Below, piece by piece: positions 54,019-62,719 of a stretch of DNA of 64,000 nt. Location of the stretch: the NCBI RefSeq assembly GCF_913775985.1, contig NZ_CAJYMB010000096.1, positions 36,609 to 100,608 of the forward strand, given 5' to 3'. Numbering within the stretch: position 1 is the stretch's first letter; every line of letters starts with the position of its first letter. The position numbers were made by a program, and so were the translations under genes. The notes beneath the pieces were generated by a model. That model ran no database searches, was not told the DNA's origin, and saw only the letters and a program-made list of their open reading frames with translations. This stretch comes from an uncultured Pluralibacter sp. Lineage in GTDB: Bacteria; Pseudomonadota; Gammaproteobacteria; Enterobacterales; Enterobacteriaceae.

Positions 54019-54549
54019 ATGTCTGATTCAACCGTTACCGCCAATTCGGGCCTCAAGCCCGATCATCTGAGCATGGAAGAGTGGGTCGAGTCGCGCATTG
54101 CCCGCTTTGAAGGCCGCAAATACGACTGGAACGCGCTGAAGTTCCAGGCGGATTTCGACCCGAAATACCGCCGTGCCCAGATGCGCTACATCGGCACCGG
54201 CGCCACCGGCGTGGCGAGCGACACTAATACCATTCCTTCCGAGCATTTTACGTTCTCCACCATGGTGCTGCCGTCGAAATGCGAAGGCCCGCTGCACCTC
54301 CACGACGACGTGGAAGAGGTGTTCTTCATGCTCAAAGGACAGATCACGCTGATGATCCAGGACGGCGAGCACTACACCGAAACCGTGCTGCGCGAGCGGG
54401 ATCTGATCTCCGTTCCGGCGGGGATCTACCGCGGCCTGTTTAATCACGGCGAAGAAGAGGCGCTGATGTGCGTGATGCTCGGTACATCGAAGCCCCATAT
54501 CCCGACCTACCCGGAAGATCATCCCCTTTCGAAAGTGAAGCGCGGCTGA
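54019..54549 (+). CDS. Cupin-domain protein
   Basis: The protein is 176 aa with one cupin domain: first motif GPLHLHDDVEEVFFMLKGQ (metal His-x-His and Glu) and second motif near PAGIYRGLFNHGEEEAL. A metal-dependent dioxygenase, isomerase or decarboxylase activity, or a sensor role, is possible; the substrate is unknown. It is 10 bases after the MFS gene and 10 bases before the hydrolase, in the same operon. Confidence 0.85.
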   Translation: MSDSTVTANSGLKPDHLSMEEWVESRIARFEGRKYDWNALKFQADFDPKYRRAQMRYIGTGATGVASDTNTIPSEHFTFSTMVLPSKCEGPLHLHDDVEEVFFMLKGQITLMIQDGEHYTETVLRERDLISVPAGIYRGLFNHGEEEALMCVMLGTSKPHIPTYPEDHPLSKVKRG

Positions 54550-54559
54550 GGATCTGGCG

Positions 54560-55330
54560 ATGATCGGCTTTCGCGAACAAGGCGACGGCGCGCCGCTGGT
54601 GCTGCTTCACGGTATCAGCTCCGGCGCGGCCTCCTGGCATAAACAAATGGCGCTGCCGGGCTGCCGGGTGCTGGCCTGGGATATGCCCGGCTACGGCGAC
54701 AGTCCGCTGCTGGCGCGAAAAGAGGCCGACGCCGGTGACTATGCCGATGCCCTGGCGGAGCTGCTGGACGCTACCGGCATCGATCGGGCGGTGCTGGTGG
54801 GCCACTCGCTGGGGGCGCTGGTGGCCTGCGCCTTCGCGGTGAAATACCCGCAGCGGGCTCAGCACCTGGTGCTGGCCAATCCAGCGCAGGGTTACGGCCG
54901 GGCGGAGGCTGAAAAACAGTCGCAGGTCTGGCATTCGCGCCAGGCGCTGATGGCGCTGGGCGGCGAGACGATGGCGCAAACCCGGGCGGCGAGGCTGCTG
55001 CGGCCCGGCGCCTGCGCGGACGACATCGCCACCGTGGCGGCAGGCATGCGCAGGCTGCGGGCTGAGGGCTATCTGGCGGCGGCCAGAATGCTGGTCCACG
55101 ACGATATTCACCGCTGGCTGGCGGAGTATGCCGGCAGCGCCGAGGTGTGGTGCGGCGAGCTGGACACCGTTACCCCGCCGGAAGGCGCCCGCGCGCTGGC
55201 GCTGCGCTACGGCATGCCGTGGCGGCCGCTGCCGGAAGCCGGGCACGCCAGCTACCTCGATAACGACATTTTATTTAATCAACAGCTGCGACAGGCGGTA
55301 AAAGGAGTGGCGGATGCAGGCACACATTGA
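54560..55330 (+). CDS. Alpha/beta-fold hydrolase (meta-cleavage-type)
   Basis: The protein is 256 aa. Oxyanion-hole LLHGISSGAASW, nucleophile elbow GHSLGAL (Ser), acid Asp in GELDTVTPP and base His in EAGHASYLD form a complete triad. It resembles hydrolases of meta-cleavage products (BphD/XylF type), which fits the extradiol dioxygenase upstream. It overlaps the next gene by 17 bases. Confidence 0.87.
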   Translation: MIGFREQGDGAPLVLLHGISSGAASWHKQMALPGCRVLAWDMPGYGDSPLLARKEADAGDYADALAELLDATGIDRAVLVGHSLGALVACAFAVKYPQRAQHLVLANPAQGYGRAEAEKQSQVWHSRQALMALGGETMAQTRAARLLRPGACADDIATVAAGMRRLRAEGYLAAARMLVHDDIHRWLAEYAGSAEVWCGELDTVTPPEGARALALRYGMPWRPLPEAGHASYLDNDILFNQQLRQAVKGVADAGTH

Positions 55331-56108
55331 AGGGCGGATAGCGGTAGTGACCGGCGGCTCGTCCGGGATTGGTTTTGAAACCCTGCGCCTGCTGCTGGCA
55401 GAAGGCGCGAAGGTGGCCTTTTGCGGCCGCGACGCCGACCGGCTCGCCAGCGCCCGGGCGGCCCTGCTGAGCGAATACCCGCAGGGGGAGATCCTCGCGC
55501 AGCAGTGCGACGTGCTCGACGAGCAGCAGGTCAGCGCGTTTGCCGCCGCGGTGGCGGCGCGCTTTGGCGGTACCGACATGCTGATTAATAACGCCGGGCA
55601 GGGCTTTGTTGCCCATTTTGCCGACACCCCGCGCCACGCCTGGCTGCACGAAGCGGAACTAAAGCTGTTCGGGGTGATTAATCCGCTGCAGGCGTTTTTG
55701 CCGCAGCTTGAGCGCTCGGACATCGCCTCGGTGACCTGCGTCAATTCGCTGCTCGCCCTGCAGCCGGAGGAGCACATGATTGCCACCTCCGCCGCCCGGG
55801 CGGCGCTGCTCAACATGACCCTTAACCTCTCTAAAGAGCTGGTGGGGAAAGGCATCCGCGTGAACTCGATTTTACTGGGAATGGTGGAGTCCGGGCAGTG
55901 GCGCCGCCGCTTCGAACAGCGCGCGGACAAAAGCCAGGACTGGGCGACGTGGACGGCGGAGATTGCCCGCCGGCGCGGTATTCCGATGCAGCGCCTCGGC
56001 AGGCCGCAGGAGCCGGCGCAGGCGATGCTGTTTCTCGCCTCGCCGCTGGCGTCCTTCACCACCGGCGCGGCGCTGGATGTCTCCGGCGGCTTCAATCGTC
56101 ATCTTTAA
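55314..56108 (+). CDS. SDR-family protein with substituted active site
   Basis: The protein is 264 aa. The cofactor motif TGGSSGIGFETL and NNAGQG are classical, but the catalytic YxxxK position reads T158-S-A-A-R162 (MIATSAARAAL), so both Tyr and Lys are replaced. Its activity may therefore differ from a standard dehydrogenase. C-terminal FTTGAALDVSGGF is normal. It overlaps the hydrolase end and is 9 bases ahead of the next gene. Confidence 0.85.
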   Translation: MQAHIEGRIAVVTGGSSGIGFETLRLLLAEGAKVAFCGRDADRLASARAALLSEYPQGEILAQQCDVLDEQQVSAFAAAVAARFGGTDMLINNAGQGFVAHFADTPRHAWLHEAELKLFGVINPLQAFLPQLERSDIASVTCVNSLLALQPEEHMIATSAARAALLNMTLNLSKELVGKGIRVNSILLGMVESGQWRRRFEQRADKSQDWATWTAEIARRRGIPMQRLGRPQEPAQAMLFLASPLASFTTGAALDVSGGFNRHL

Positions 56109-56117
56109 GGAGCGGCA

Positions 56118-56888
56118 ATGAAAAAAATTATGTTGCTGGGATACGGGGCAATGGCCCAGGCGGTGATCGAGCGCCTTCCGGAGCAGGTATCTGTCGGCTG
56201 GATCGTCGCCCGCGAACATCATCACGCGGCGATCCGCGCCCGCTTTGGTGACGCGACGCTGCCGCTTTTGGATCCGCAGGCGTGCGCTGAAACGCCGGAT
56301 CTGGTGCTGGAGTGCGCCAGCCAGCAGGCGGTGGCGGAGTTTGGCGAGCAGATCCTGCGCCGCGGCTGGCACCTGGCGCTGATCTCCACCGGCGCGCTGG
56401 CGGACGGCGCGCTGGAGAGCCGCCTGCGCCGGGCGGGCGGTCGCTTGACCCTGCTGGCGGGCGCGGTAGCGGGCATTGACGGCCTGGCGGCGGCGAAAGA
56501 GGGCGGGCTGCAGCGGGTAACGTACCGCTCGCGCAAAAGTCCCGCCAGCTGGCGCGGCAGCTACGCCGAGCAGCTTATTGCGCTGGATGCGGTGCGCGAG
56601 GCGACGGTGTTTTTCGAAGGCAGCGCCCGGGAAGCGGCGCGGCTGTTTCCGGCCAACGCCAACGTAGCGGCAACCGTGGCGCTGGGGGGCATTGGCCTGG
56701 ACGAGACGCGGGTGCAGCTGATGGTCGATCCCGCCACCCGGCAAAATACCCACACGCTGCACGTCGAAGGGATGTTTGGCGAATTTCACCTTGAGCTGAG
56801 CGGCCAGCCGCTCGCCAGTAACCCGAAAACCTCTACCCTGGCAGCCCTCAGCGCCGTGCGCGCCTGCCGCGAGCTGGTTCAGAGATAG
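56118..56888 (+). CDS. L-aspartate-dehydrogenase-like protein (NadX/DUF108 family)
   Basis: The protein is 256 aa. N-terminal Rossmann LLGYGAMAQAV, middle LISTGALADG and SRKSP, and the family signature NTHTLHVEGMFGEFHLEL with the catalytic His. NadX makes or uses iminoaspartate; a nadA/nadC context is absent here. In a catabolic operon it more probably acts on another amino or oxo acid, for instance one carrying nitrogen from the growth substrate (inference). Confidence 0.83.
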   Translation: MKKIMLLGYGAMAQAVIERLPEQVSVGWIVAREHHHAAIRARFGDATLPLLDPQACAETPDLVLECASQQAVAEFGEQILRRGWHLALISTGALADGALESRLRRAGGRLTLLAGAVAGIDGLAAAKEGGLQRVTYRSRKSPASWRGSYAEQLIALDAVREATVFFEGSAREAARLFPANANVAATVALGGIGLDETRVQLMVDPATRQNTHTLHVEGMFGEFHLELSGQPLASNPKTSTLAALSAVRACRELVQR

Positions 56889-56897
56889 GAACAGACC

Positions 56898-58385
56898 ATG
56901 ACAACACGCGATATTTTTATTGGCGGGCAGTGGCGGCAGGGAGGCGGCGCGCTGATGCAGAGCCATTTCCCGGCGGACGGTTCGCTGAACGCCACGCTGC
57001 ACGCCGCGAGCCTTGAGGATCTGGAGCAGGCCGTCGCCGCCGGGGATCGGGCATGGCGGGATCCGGCCTGGCGCGACACGCTGCCCCACCAGCGGGCGGC
57101 GATCCTCCACCGCGTTGCCGATCTGATCAACGCCCGGATCGAGACGCTGGCTGAAATGCAGAGCCGCGATAACGGCAAGCCACTGGCGGAGGCGCGCGGG
57201 CTGGTGGCCAGCGCGGCGAGCACCGCCCGCTACTTCGCCGCCGCCTGCGAGCTGCTGGAGGGCGAGCTGCCGACGCCGCGCATTCCGCAGGTGATAACCC
57301 TGAGCGGCTACGAGCCGCTCGGTGTGGTGGCGGCTATCACGCCGTGGAACTCGCCGATTGCCAGCGAAATGCAGAAGATAGCCCCGGCGATTGCCGCGGG
57401 TAACGCCGCGATCCTCAAGCCCGCCGAGGCGACGCCGCTGATGGCCCTTGAGCTGGCAAAACTGTTTGAAGAAGCCGGGCTGCCCGCCGGGCTGCTGAGC
57501 GTGCTCCCCGGCAAGGGGTCGGTGATTGGCGATGCGCTGGCCCGCCATCCGAAGGTACGCAAAATCTCTTTCACCGGCGGCACCTCCACCGGACGCCATC
57601 TGGCCCACGTAGCGGCGGAAAAGCTGATCCCCGCGTCGCTGGAGCTGGGAGGCAAATCCCCCACTATCGTGCTGGAGGACGCGAATCTTGAGCAGGCCGC
57701 GCGCGGCATTTGCTACGGCATCTTCAGTTCGGCCGGGCAGGCCTGTATTGCCGGCTCCCGGCTGTTTGTCCACCAGTCGGTATACGCTCCGCTGATGGCG
57801 CGCCTGCTGGAGCTGACGCGCGGTCTGCGGGTCGGGCATCCGTTCGACGCCGCGACCCACGTCGGGCCGCTTATCAATGAGGGACATCGCCAGCGGGTGA
57901 TGGAGTACGTGGCGCTGGCCCAGCGCGAGGGCGGCCGGGTGCTGTGCGGCGGCGAAATACCGCCAGATCCGGCGCTGGCAGACGGCAGCTACTTTCAGCC
58001 GACCATTATTGACGGCCTGAGCAACGGCGCCCGCGCCTGCCAGGAAGAGATTTTTGGCCCGGTGCTGGTGGCGATGCCGTTTGAGGACGAGGCCGGGCTG
58101 ATTGCGCAGGCCAATGATTCAGTTTTCGGTCTGGCGGCGGGCATCTGGAGCCGGGACAGCGGCCGGGCGCTGAGGCTCGCCTCGCGTCTCGAAGTAGGCA
58201 CCGTCTGGATCAATACCTATAAAGTTTTTTCCATTTCCACGCCGTTCGGCGGCTTCAAAGAGAGCGGCCTTGGTCGCGAGAAGGGCATTCAGGGCTTAAA
58301 AGCCTGGATGCAGCAGAAGAGCGTTTATCTGGCGACGGGTAGCGATGTGAACCACTGGAGCGATAACAAGAAGGGTGTGCAATGA
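56898..58385 (+). CDS. NAD(P)-dependent aldehyde dehydrogenase
   Basis: The protein is 495 aa, full length for the family. ITPWNSPI, FTGGTSTGR, catalytic Glu249 (LELGGKSP) and nucleophile Cys283 (SAGQACIAG), and C-terminal PFGGFKESGLGRE are all present. It oxidises an aldehyde intermediate, perhaps the 2-hydroxymuconic semialdehyde type or the product of the ThDP enzyme next to it. The end overlaps the next start by 4 bases (ATGA). Confidence 0.93.
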   Translation: MTTRDIFIGGQWRQGGGALMQSHFPADGSLNATLHAASLEDLEQAVAAGDRAWRDPAWRDTLPHQRAAILHRVADLINARIETLAEMQSRDNGKPLAEARGLVASAASTARYFAAACELLEGELPTPRIPQVITLSGYEPLGVVAAITPWNSPIASEMQKIAPAIAAGNAAILKPAEATPLMALELAKLFEEAGLPAGLLSVLPGKGSVIGDALARHPKVRKISFTGGTSTGRHLAHVAAEKLIPASLELGGKSPTIVLEDANLEQAARGICYGIFSSAGQACIAGSRLFVHQSVYAPLMARLLELTRGLRVGHPFDAATHVGPLINEGHRQRVMEYVALAQREGGRVLCGGEIPPDPALADGSYFQPTIIDGLSNGARACQEEIFGPVLVAMPFEDEAGLIAQANDSVFGLAAGIWSRDSGRALRLASRLEVGTVWINTYKVFSISTPFGGFKESGLGREKGIQGLKAWMQQKSVYLATGSDVNHWSDNKKGVQ

Positions 58386-60022
58386 GCGAGATGATTACCG
58401 TTGGCGAGGCGATCGCCAGAACGCTGGAGCAGTATCAGGTTGATGCCCTTTACGGCGTTATCTCTATTCATAATTTGCCGGTGGCGGACGCGATCGGCCA
58501 GCGGGGCAAGATACGCTTTGTTCCCTCCCGCGGCGAGGCGGGGGCGGTAACCATGGCAGATGCCCACGGCCGTTTTTCCGGCCTCGGCGTGGCGTTAACC
58601 AGCACCGGCGCGGGGGCGGGCAACGCGGTCGGGGCGCTGATAGAGGCAATGAACGCCTGCACACCCGTGCTGCACATCACCGGTCAGGTGGAAAAAGCCT
58701 GGCTGGATGCGGATACCGGCTTTATCCACGAAACCCGCGATCAGCTGACGTTTCTGAAAGCCAGCTCGAAGCGCGCGTACCGGATAAGCAGCGCCGGGCA
58801 GGCGGTGGCCATTCTGCATAAGGCGATTCAGGACGCGCAGACGCCGCCGTGCGGGCCGGTATCCATTGAGATCCCGATTGATATTCAGAGTGCGAAAATT
58901 CCGCTCTCGCTGCTGACGCGTCCGGTCGCGCCGCCGCAGGCCGCAGAGGTGCAGGCGAGTGAAATTGACGCGCTGTGGGCGCAGCTAAAGCAGGCCCGGC
59001 AGCCTCTGCTGTGGGTCGGCGGCGGAGCGGTGGGCGCGGTGGAAGCCGTCAGAGCGCTGGCGGATGCGGGCGTCACGGTGATTTCCAGCACCCACGGGCG
59101 CGGGATTTTGCCAGACGCGCACCGCGCCAGCCTGCGGGCGTTTCATAACTCCCCGTCGGTAGACGCGATACTGGCGCGCTGCGATTTTACGCTGGTGGCC
59201 GGCTCGCGCCTGCGCAGCAACGAAACCCGCTCCTGGACGCTGGCGCTGCCCGAGCCGCGCGTGCAGCTGGATATCGATCCGGCGGCGGCCAGCCGCAACT
59301 ACCTGATGGACAGCGCGCTGATTGCCGACTGCGTGCCGGTGCTCAACGCGCTGGCGGCGCGGGTGCAGGGGCGCGAGTGGGGCAGCGGCAGCTGGGACGC
59401 TGACATTCATGAAGCGGTAAGCCTCGCCGAACGGGCCCTGCGCGAGCAGTGCGGCGCCTACGCCGGGCTCAGCGACGCCATCGACAGCGCGCTGCCCGCC
59501 GACGGTATTCTGGTTCGTGACATTACCGTCTCCGGCAGTCTGTGGGGCAGCCGCCTGTTCCGCGCCCACGCGCCGCTGAAAAATATTCACTCTCTGGCCG
59601 GGGCTATCGGCATGGGGCTGCCGATGGCGATTGGCACGGCGATCGCCAACCCGCAGCACAAGGTGGTGGGGCTGGTGGGCGACGGCGGCCTGAGCCTCAA
59701 TCTGGGGGAGCTGGCAACCCTTGCTCAGGAGAAAGCCAACGTGACGCTGCTGATCATGAACGACGGCGGCTACGGCGTAATGCGCGGTATTCAGGATAAG
59801 TATTTTGGCGGACGCCAGTACTACAACGAGCTGCACACGCCGGATTTTACCCAGCTGGCGCAGGCGATGGGCCTGCAGGCGTGGAGCGTTTCGGAGGCCG
59901 CCGCATTTTCATCGGTGATGGCGGAAGCGCTGGCGATGCCGGGACCGTCGGTGGTTGAGGTGAAGATGGGGGTAATCGGCGCGCTGCGCTTTGCCGGGCC
60001 GCCGCAGAAAACGCTGTATTAA
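58382..60022 (+). CDS. Thiamine-diphosphate enzyme, acetolactate synthase / benzoylformate decarboxylase-like
   Basis: The protein is 546 aa with three domains: N-terminal PYR domain with the activating Glu52 (SRGEAGAV), middle domain, and C-terminal PP domain with GDGG followed by MNDGGYG (magnesium and ThDP site). A catabolic 2-oxoacid decarboxylase or carboligase is likely. It is the last gene of the plus-strand operon and coupled to the aldehyde dehydrogenase, which suggests that its aldehyde product is oxidised there. Confidence 0.88.
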   Translation: MSEMITVGEAIARTLEQYQVDALYGVISIHNLPVADAIGQRGKIRFVPSRGEAGAVTMADAHGRFSGLGVALTSTGAGAGNAVGALIEAMNACTPVLHITGQVEKAWLDADTGFIHETRDQLTFLKASSKRAYRISSAGQAVAILHKAIQDAQTPPCGPVSIEIPIDIQSAKIPLSLLTRPVAPPQAAEVQASEIDALWAQLKQARQPLLWVGGGAVGAVEAVRALADAGVTVISSTHGRGILPDAHRASLRAFHNSPSVDAILARCDFTLVAGSRLRSNETRSWTLALPEPRVQLDIDPAAASRNYLMDSALIADCVPVLNALAARVQGREWGSGSWDADIHEAVSLAERALREQCGAYAGLSDAIDSALPADGILVRDITVSGSLWGSRLFRAHAPLKNIHSLAGAIGMGLPMAIGTAIANPQHKVVGLVGDGGLSLNLGELATLAQEKANVTLLIMNDGGYGVMRGIQDKYFGGRQYYNELHTPDFTQLAQAMGLQAWSVSEAAAFSSVMAEALAMPGPSVVEVKMGVIGALRFAGPPQKTLY

Positions 60023-60036
60023 GCCTGAGGGAAGAG

Positions 60037-60063
60037 ACCTCCGGCCCGGGGCGGGCCGGAGGT
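60037..60063. terminator. Bidirectional terminator of the catabolic operon and porin gene
   Basis: ACCTCCGGCCC (60037-60047) and GGGCCGGAGGT (60053-60063) form a perfect 11-base stem with a 5-base loop between convergent genes. No long T-run. Confidence 0.65.
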
Positions 60064-60070
60064 TAAGCAC

Positions 60071-61339
60071 TTAGAAAACGTTGAACGGGTAATCGACAAA
60101 TACGCGAATTTCGTTACCGCTGACGTTGTAGTCGCTGGCGCGGTCAGATACGCGCAGTACCGAATAGCGCAGCTTCACTTTCAGATCTTTCGCCGGGCCG
60201 TCCTGTACCTGATACTGCAGCTGGTTGAACCACTCGTGTTCTTTGCCATTGCTGGTGGCGGAGGTCTTAATGTTATCCCCGCGCACGTAAGCGGTGGTCC
60301 AGCTCAGGCCCGGCAGACCCAGACCGGCAAAATCCAGCCCGTAAGATCCCTGCCAGGAACGCTCGTCCTCGCCGTTGAAATCAGACCAGTAGGAGTTCGC
60401 CAGCCAGATGGTGTTGCCGCCGTCGCCGACGCCGCCTTTACTGCGGTAGCCGCCGTAGTTGTAGCCGGTGCTGCCGCTGTTTTGCTGGTAGGCCAGCTTG
60501 AAGGTGTGAATATCCCAGATATAGCTGGCGGCCATGCTCCAGATGGTGTTGTTACGGCCGGTGTCCAGCGAATCGGCGTAGCCGCGGGTCAGGCGCGAGT
60601 TGTAGCCGTTAAAGTCCAGAACCATCTGCTGGCCGGTAGCAAACGGCTGTTTAAAGTTCAGGCCCAGGTACTGTTTGTTCAGCACGTTCTCAACGTGGGA
60701 GGCGTAAAACGCGCCGCTGAACTGATCGTTAAACTGGTAGCTGGCGCCGCCGAAGGTCATGCTCTTAAGGCCGCTGTTGTGGCGATCGTCGCTTTTACGC
60801 TGTTCGTCGGTGAAGTAACCGGCGTTAACGTCCAGCCCTTCAATTTCCTGAGAGGTTAACAGCGTACCGGTGTACGTTTCCTGCAGCAGGCGCGAGTCGT
60901 CGGCGTACAGAATCGGCAGGATCGGGTGCTGAGTACCGTAGCTCAGGACGGTGTTGGAGAAGCGCATTTTGGCAGCGGCGCCAAATTTCGCCAGATTGGT
61001 TTTGGCTTTGCCATCGTCATCCTGCTTGAAGAAGTCGATGCCGCCGGCGCCGCTGCGGCCGCGGCCGCCGTCCAGACGCACGGCGTACTGGGCGATACCG
61101 TCAACGCCGAAACCTACCACGCCCTCAGTAAAGCCGGATTCGAAGGTGCCGATAACGCCCTGGCCCCATTCGGCCTTATTTTCCAGGCCATCTTTGTAGT
61201 CGCGGTTGATATAGGCGTTGCGCAGGAGCACATCTAAATGGCTGTCGTCGACGAAGCCTTTGCTGTCTGACTGCTGGCTGGCGATGGCCGGTACGGCGGC
61301 CAATAATCCTAAAGCGATTAAAGAAAGTTGTTTTTTCAC
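60071..61339 (-). CDS. OprD-family outer-membrane porin
   Basis: The protein is 422 aa from a GTG start at 61339. Signal peptide KKQLSLIALGLLAAVPAIA, then SHLDVLLRNAYINRDY and the many aromatic/Gly beta-strands of an 18-stranded OprD barrel, ending YPFNVF with a terminal Phe. OprD/BenF porins are substrate-specific and are typical of Pseudomonas aromatic-acid pathways but uncommon in enterics. It sits at the right end of the cluster and probably admits the substrate through the outer membrane. Confidence 0.9.
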   Translation of the reverse strand: MKKQLSLIALGLLAAVPAIASQQSDSKGFVDDSHLDVLLRNAYINRDYKDGLENKAEWGQGVIGTFESGFTEGVVGFGVDGIAQYAVRLDGGRGRSGAGGIDFFKQDDDGKAKTNLAKFGAAAKMRFSNTVLSYGTQHPILPILYADDSRLLQETYTGTLLTSQEIEGLDVNAGYFTDEQRKSDDRHNSGLKSMTFGGASYQFNDQFSGAFYASHVENVLNKQYLGLNFKQPFATGQQMVLDFNGYNSRLTRGYADSLDTGRNNTIWSMAASYIWDIHTFKLAYQQNSGSTGYNYGGYRSKGGVGDGGNTIWLANSYWSDFNGEDERSWQGSYGLDFAGLGLPGLSWTTAYVRGDNIKTSATSNGKEHEWFNQLQYQVQDGPAKDLKVKLRYSVLRVSDRASDYNVSGNEIRVFVDYPFNVF

Positions 61340-61650
61340 TGAGGGAACGTCTCTTAATAATGGGTGTCAAAGCGACTTGCTGTGTAACGGGAAGTTACCT
61401 GAATAATAACGGATTGCAATATTAAAGTTGGCATAAGCTATTGCTATGGCTGCAATATCGGCGCGCAGAGAGTAAAGAAACGCGCTGCGGAATGTTTCGC
61501 GGGTTAAGCCTTTTTAAGAATAATAAATATATGTTACCCGGGCGGGCTAAAATATTATTCCGGGATGACGAGCTAAGACGAATGATTTGATTTTTATTTT
61601 CAGCTGACGGCATTTGCAATAAATGCCGTAGTTTTAACTTTTCGTGCTTT
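61340..61650. other. Intergenic region between the porin gene and loiP
   Basis: AT-rich, no gene visible on either strand. It must hold the porin promoter (minus strand). An imperfect repeat TGCAATAT appears twice (near 61415 and 61452) and GTAAC...GTTAC lies near 61383-61397. None matches the GTTTCA palindrome of the IclR sites convincingly, so the porin may be controlled separately. Confidence 0.5.
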
Positions 61651-61652
61651 AT

Positions 61653-61678
61653 AAAAAAGGAGGCCGTAACCTCCTCTT
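61653..61678 (-). terminator. Terminator of loiP
   Basis: Minus strand: AGGAGG, loop TTACGG, CCTCCT, then TTTTTT. Confidence 0.8.
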
Positions 61679-61681
61679 ACA

Positions 61682-62440
61682 TTAATTAATGCCGTCGGCT
61701 TTCATGCGATCGCGAATATGCTGGGCGCGCGCTTCCGAGGCCGGATGGTCGTCAAACATGCTGCTCTGGCGACCCTGTTCAAGGCTCGACAGCTTCTCAA
61801 AACTGGTGGCCAGTCCCGCCGGATTGATGCCGCGCTTGCGCAGCAGATCGTAGGAGTAGTCGTCCGCTTCGGACTCCTGGCGCTGGGAGAACTGGGCGTT
61901 GACCAGCTTCTCGCCCAGGTCGCCGAGCTGCGACTGGGACAGGCTGCCGATGGCGCCGCCCGCCGACGCAACCGCCACGCGCACCGCGTTGGTACCGAGC
62001 TGAACCTGCATCCCTTTCTTCACGTGGCCCAGCGCGACGTGGCCCATTTCGTGGCCGATAACTGCTTCCACTTCGTTGTCATTCATGATGTCCATCAGGC
62101 CGCTGTAGACGCGAATACAGCCGTTCGCCATGGCGAAGGCGTTTACGTCTTTGGTGACGTACACCTTGTAGTTGACCGGCTGGCCGTTGATGTTATCGCC
62201 CAGCGCGGCGGCGATTTTCGTCAGGCGCTGGGCATATTCGCTGCCCGCCGCCGCGAGGGTGGCTTTGCTGTCCATCTCGGCACAGGCTTTGTCACTTAGT
62301 GCGATCACCTGGGCGTCGGTCAGGGTGTAGGCCTGAAAGGCCTCCACGCCTGAGTTCATCAGCCCGTTTGAGTCCATCGTTTCACAGCCGGAAAGGGTGC
62401 CAGCGGTCGCCAGAGCAAGGAGTAAAGTACGAAGTTTCAT
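61682..62440 (-). CDS. loiP: LoiP (YggG), M48-family metalloprotease lipoprotein
   Basis: The protein is 252 aa, close to E. coli LoiP. Lipoprotein signal with lipobox LSGC (Cys19), zinc motif HEMGH in VIGHEMGHVALGH, and a downstream Glu in SEADDYSYDLL as third ligand. It is an outer-membrane protease active at low osmolarity, related to BepA. The 279 bases between it and tktA hold no further gene that I see. Confidence 0.95.
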   Translation of the reverse strand: MKLRTLLLALATAGTLSGCETMDSNGLMNSGVEAFQAYTLTDAQVIALSDKACAEMDSKATLAAAGSEYAQRLTKIAAALGDNINGQPVNYKVYVTKDVNAFAMANGCIRVYSGLMDIMNDNEVEAVIGHEMGHVALGHVKKGMQVQLGTNAVRVAVASAGGAIGSLSQSQLGDLGEKLVNAQFSQRQESEADDYSYDLLRKRGINPAGLATSFEKLSSLEQGRQSSMFDDHPASEARAQHIRDRMKADGIN

Positions 62441-62719
62441 GGTTATTTTCCGTGGGTAAGTATCAACGTAATCCGCGTTGTCGACCGCCTGTCCATACCG
62501 GGCGGTGCGGCGAGTATAAAGAATAGCAATTCGTGCTGGCGAGGAGAATGCGCGGCCTGATTCTGCAATGCAGATATTTCCCAGGCGGCACGAGGATGCT
62601 CCATGTACATGCCTTTCGGCTTGGGTTACATTGTTGGCACATTTTTCCGGCGTAGCTTAAAACGCGCTGTCGTCAAGCCGTTTTGTGCATGGCCTTCAAC
62701 AGTACGAACTGGAGTTAAA

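Noticed and set aside
55872..57887. 671-codon open frame antisense to the SDR, AspDH and ALDH genes
   Set aside because: It runs across three recognised genes on the other strand, and its translation is a low-complexity Arg/Gln/Gly-rich shadow.
45669..61339. Assigning the cluster to IAA, p-cumate or phenylpropionate degradation
   Set aside because: Hallmark genes of those pathways (acyl-CoA dehydrogenase, oxygenase beta-subunit, hydratase/aldolase pair) are missing.
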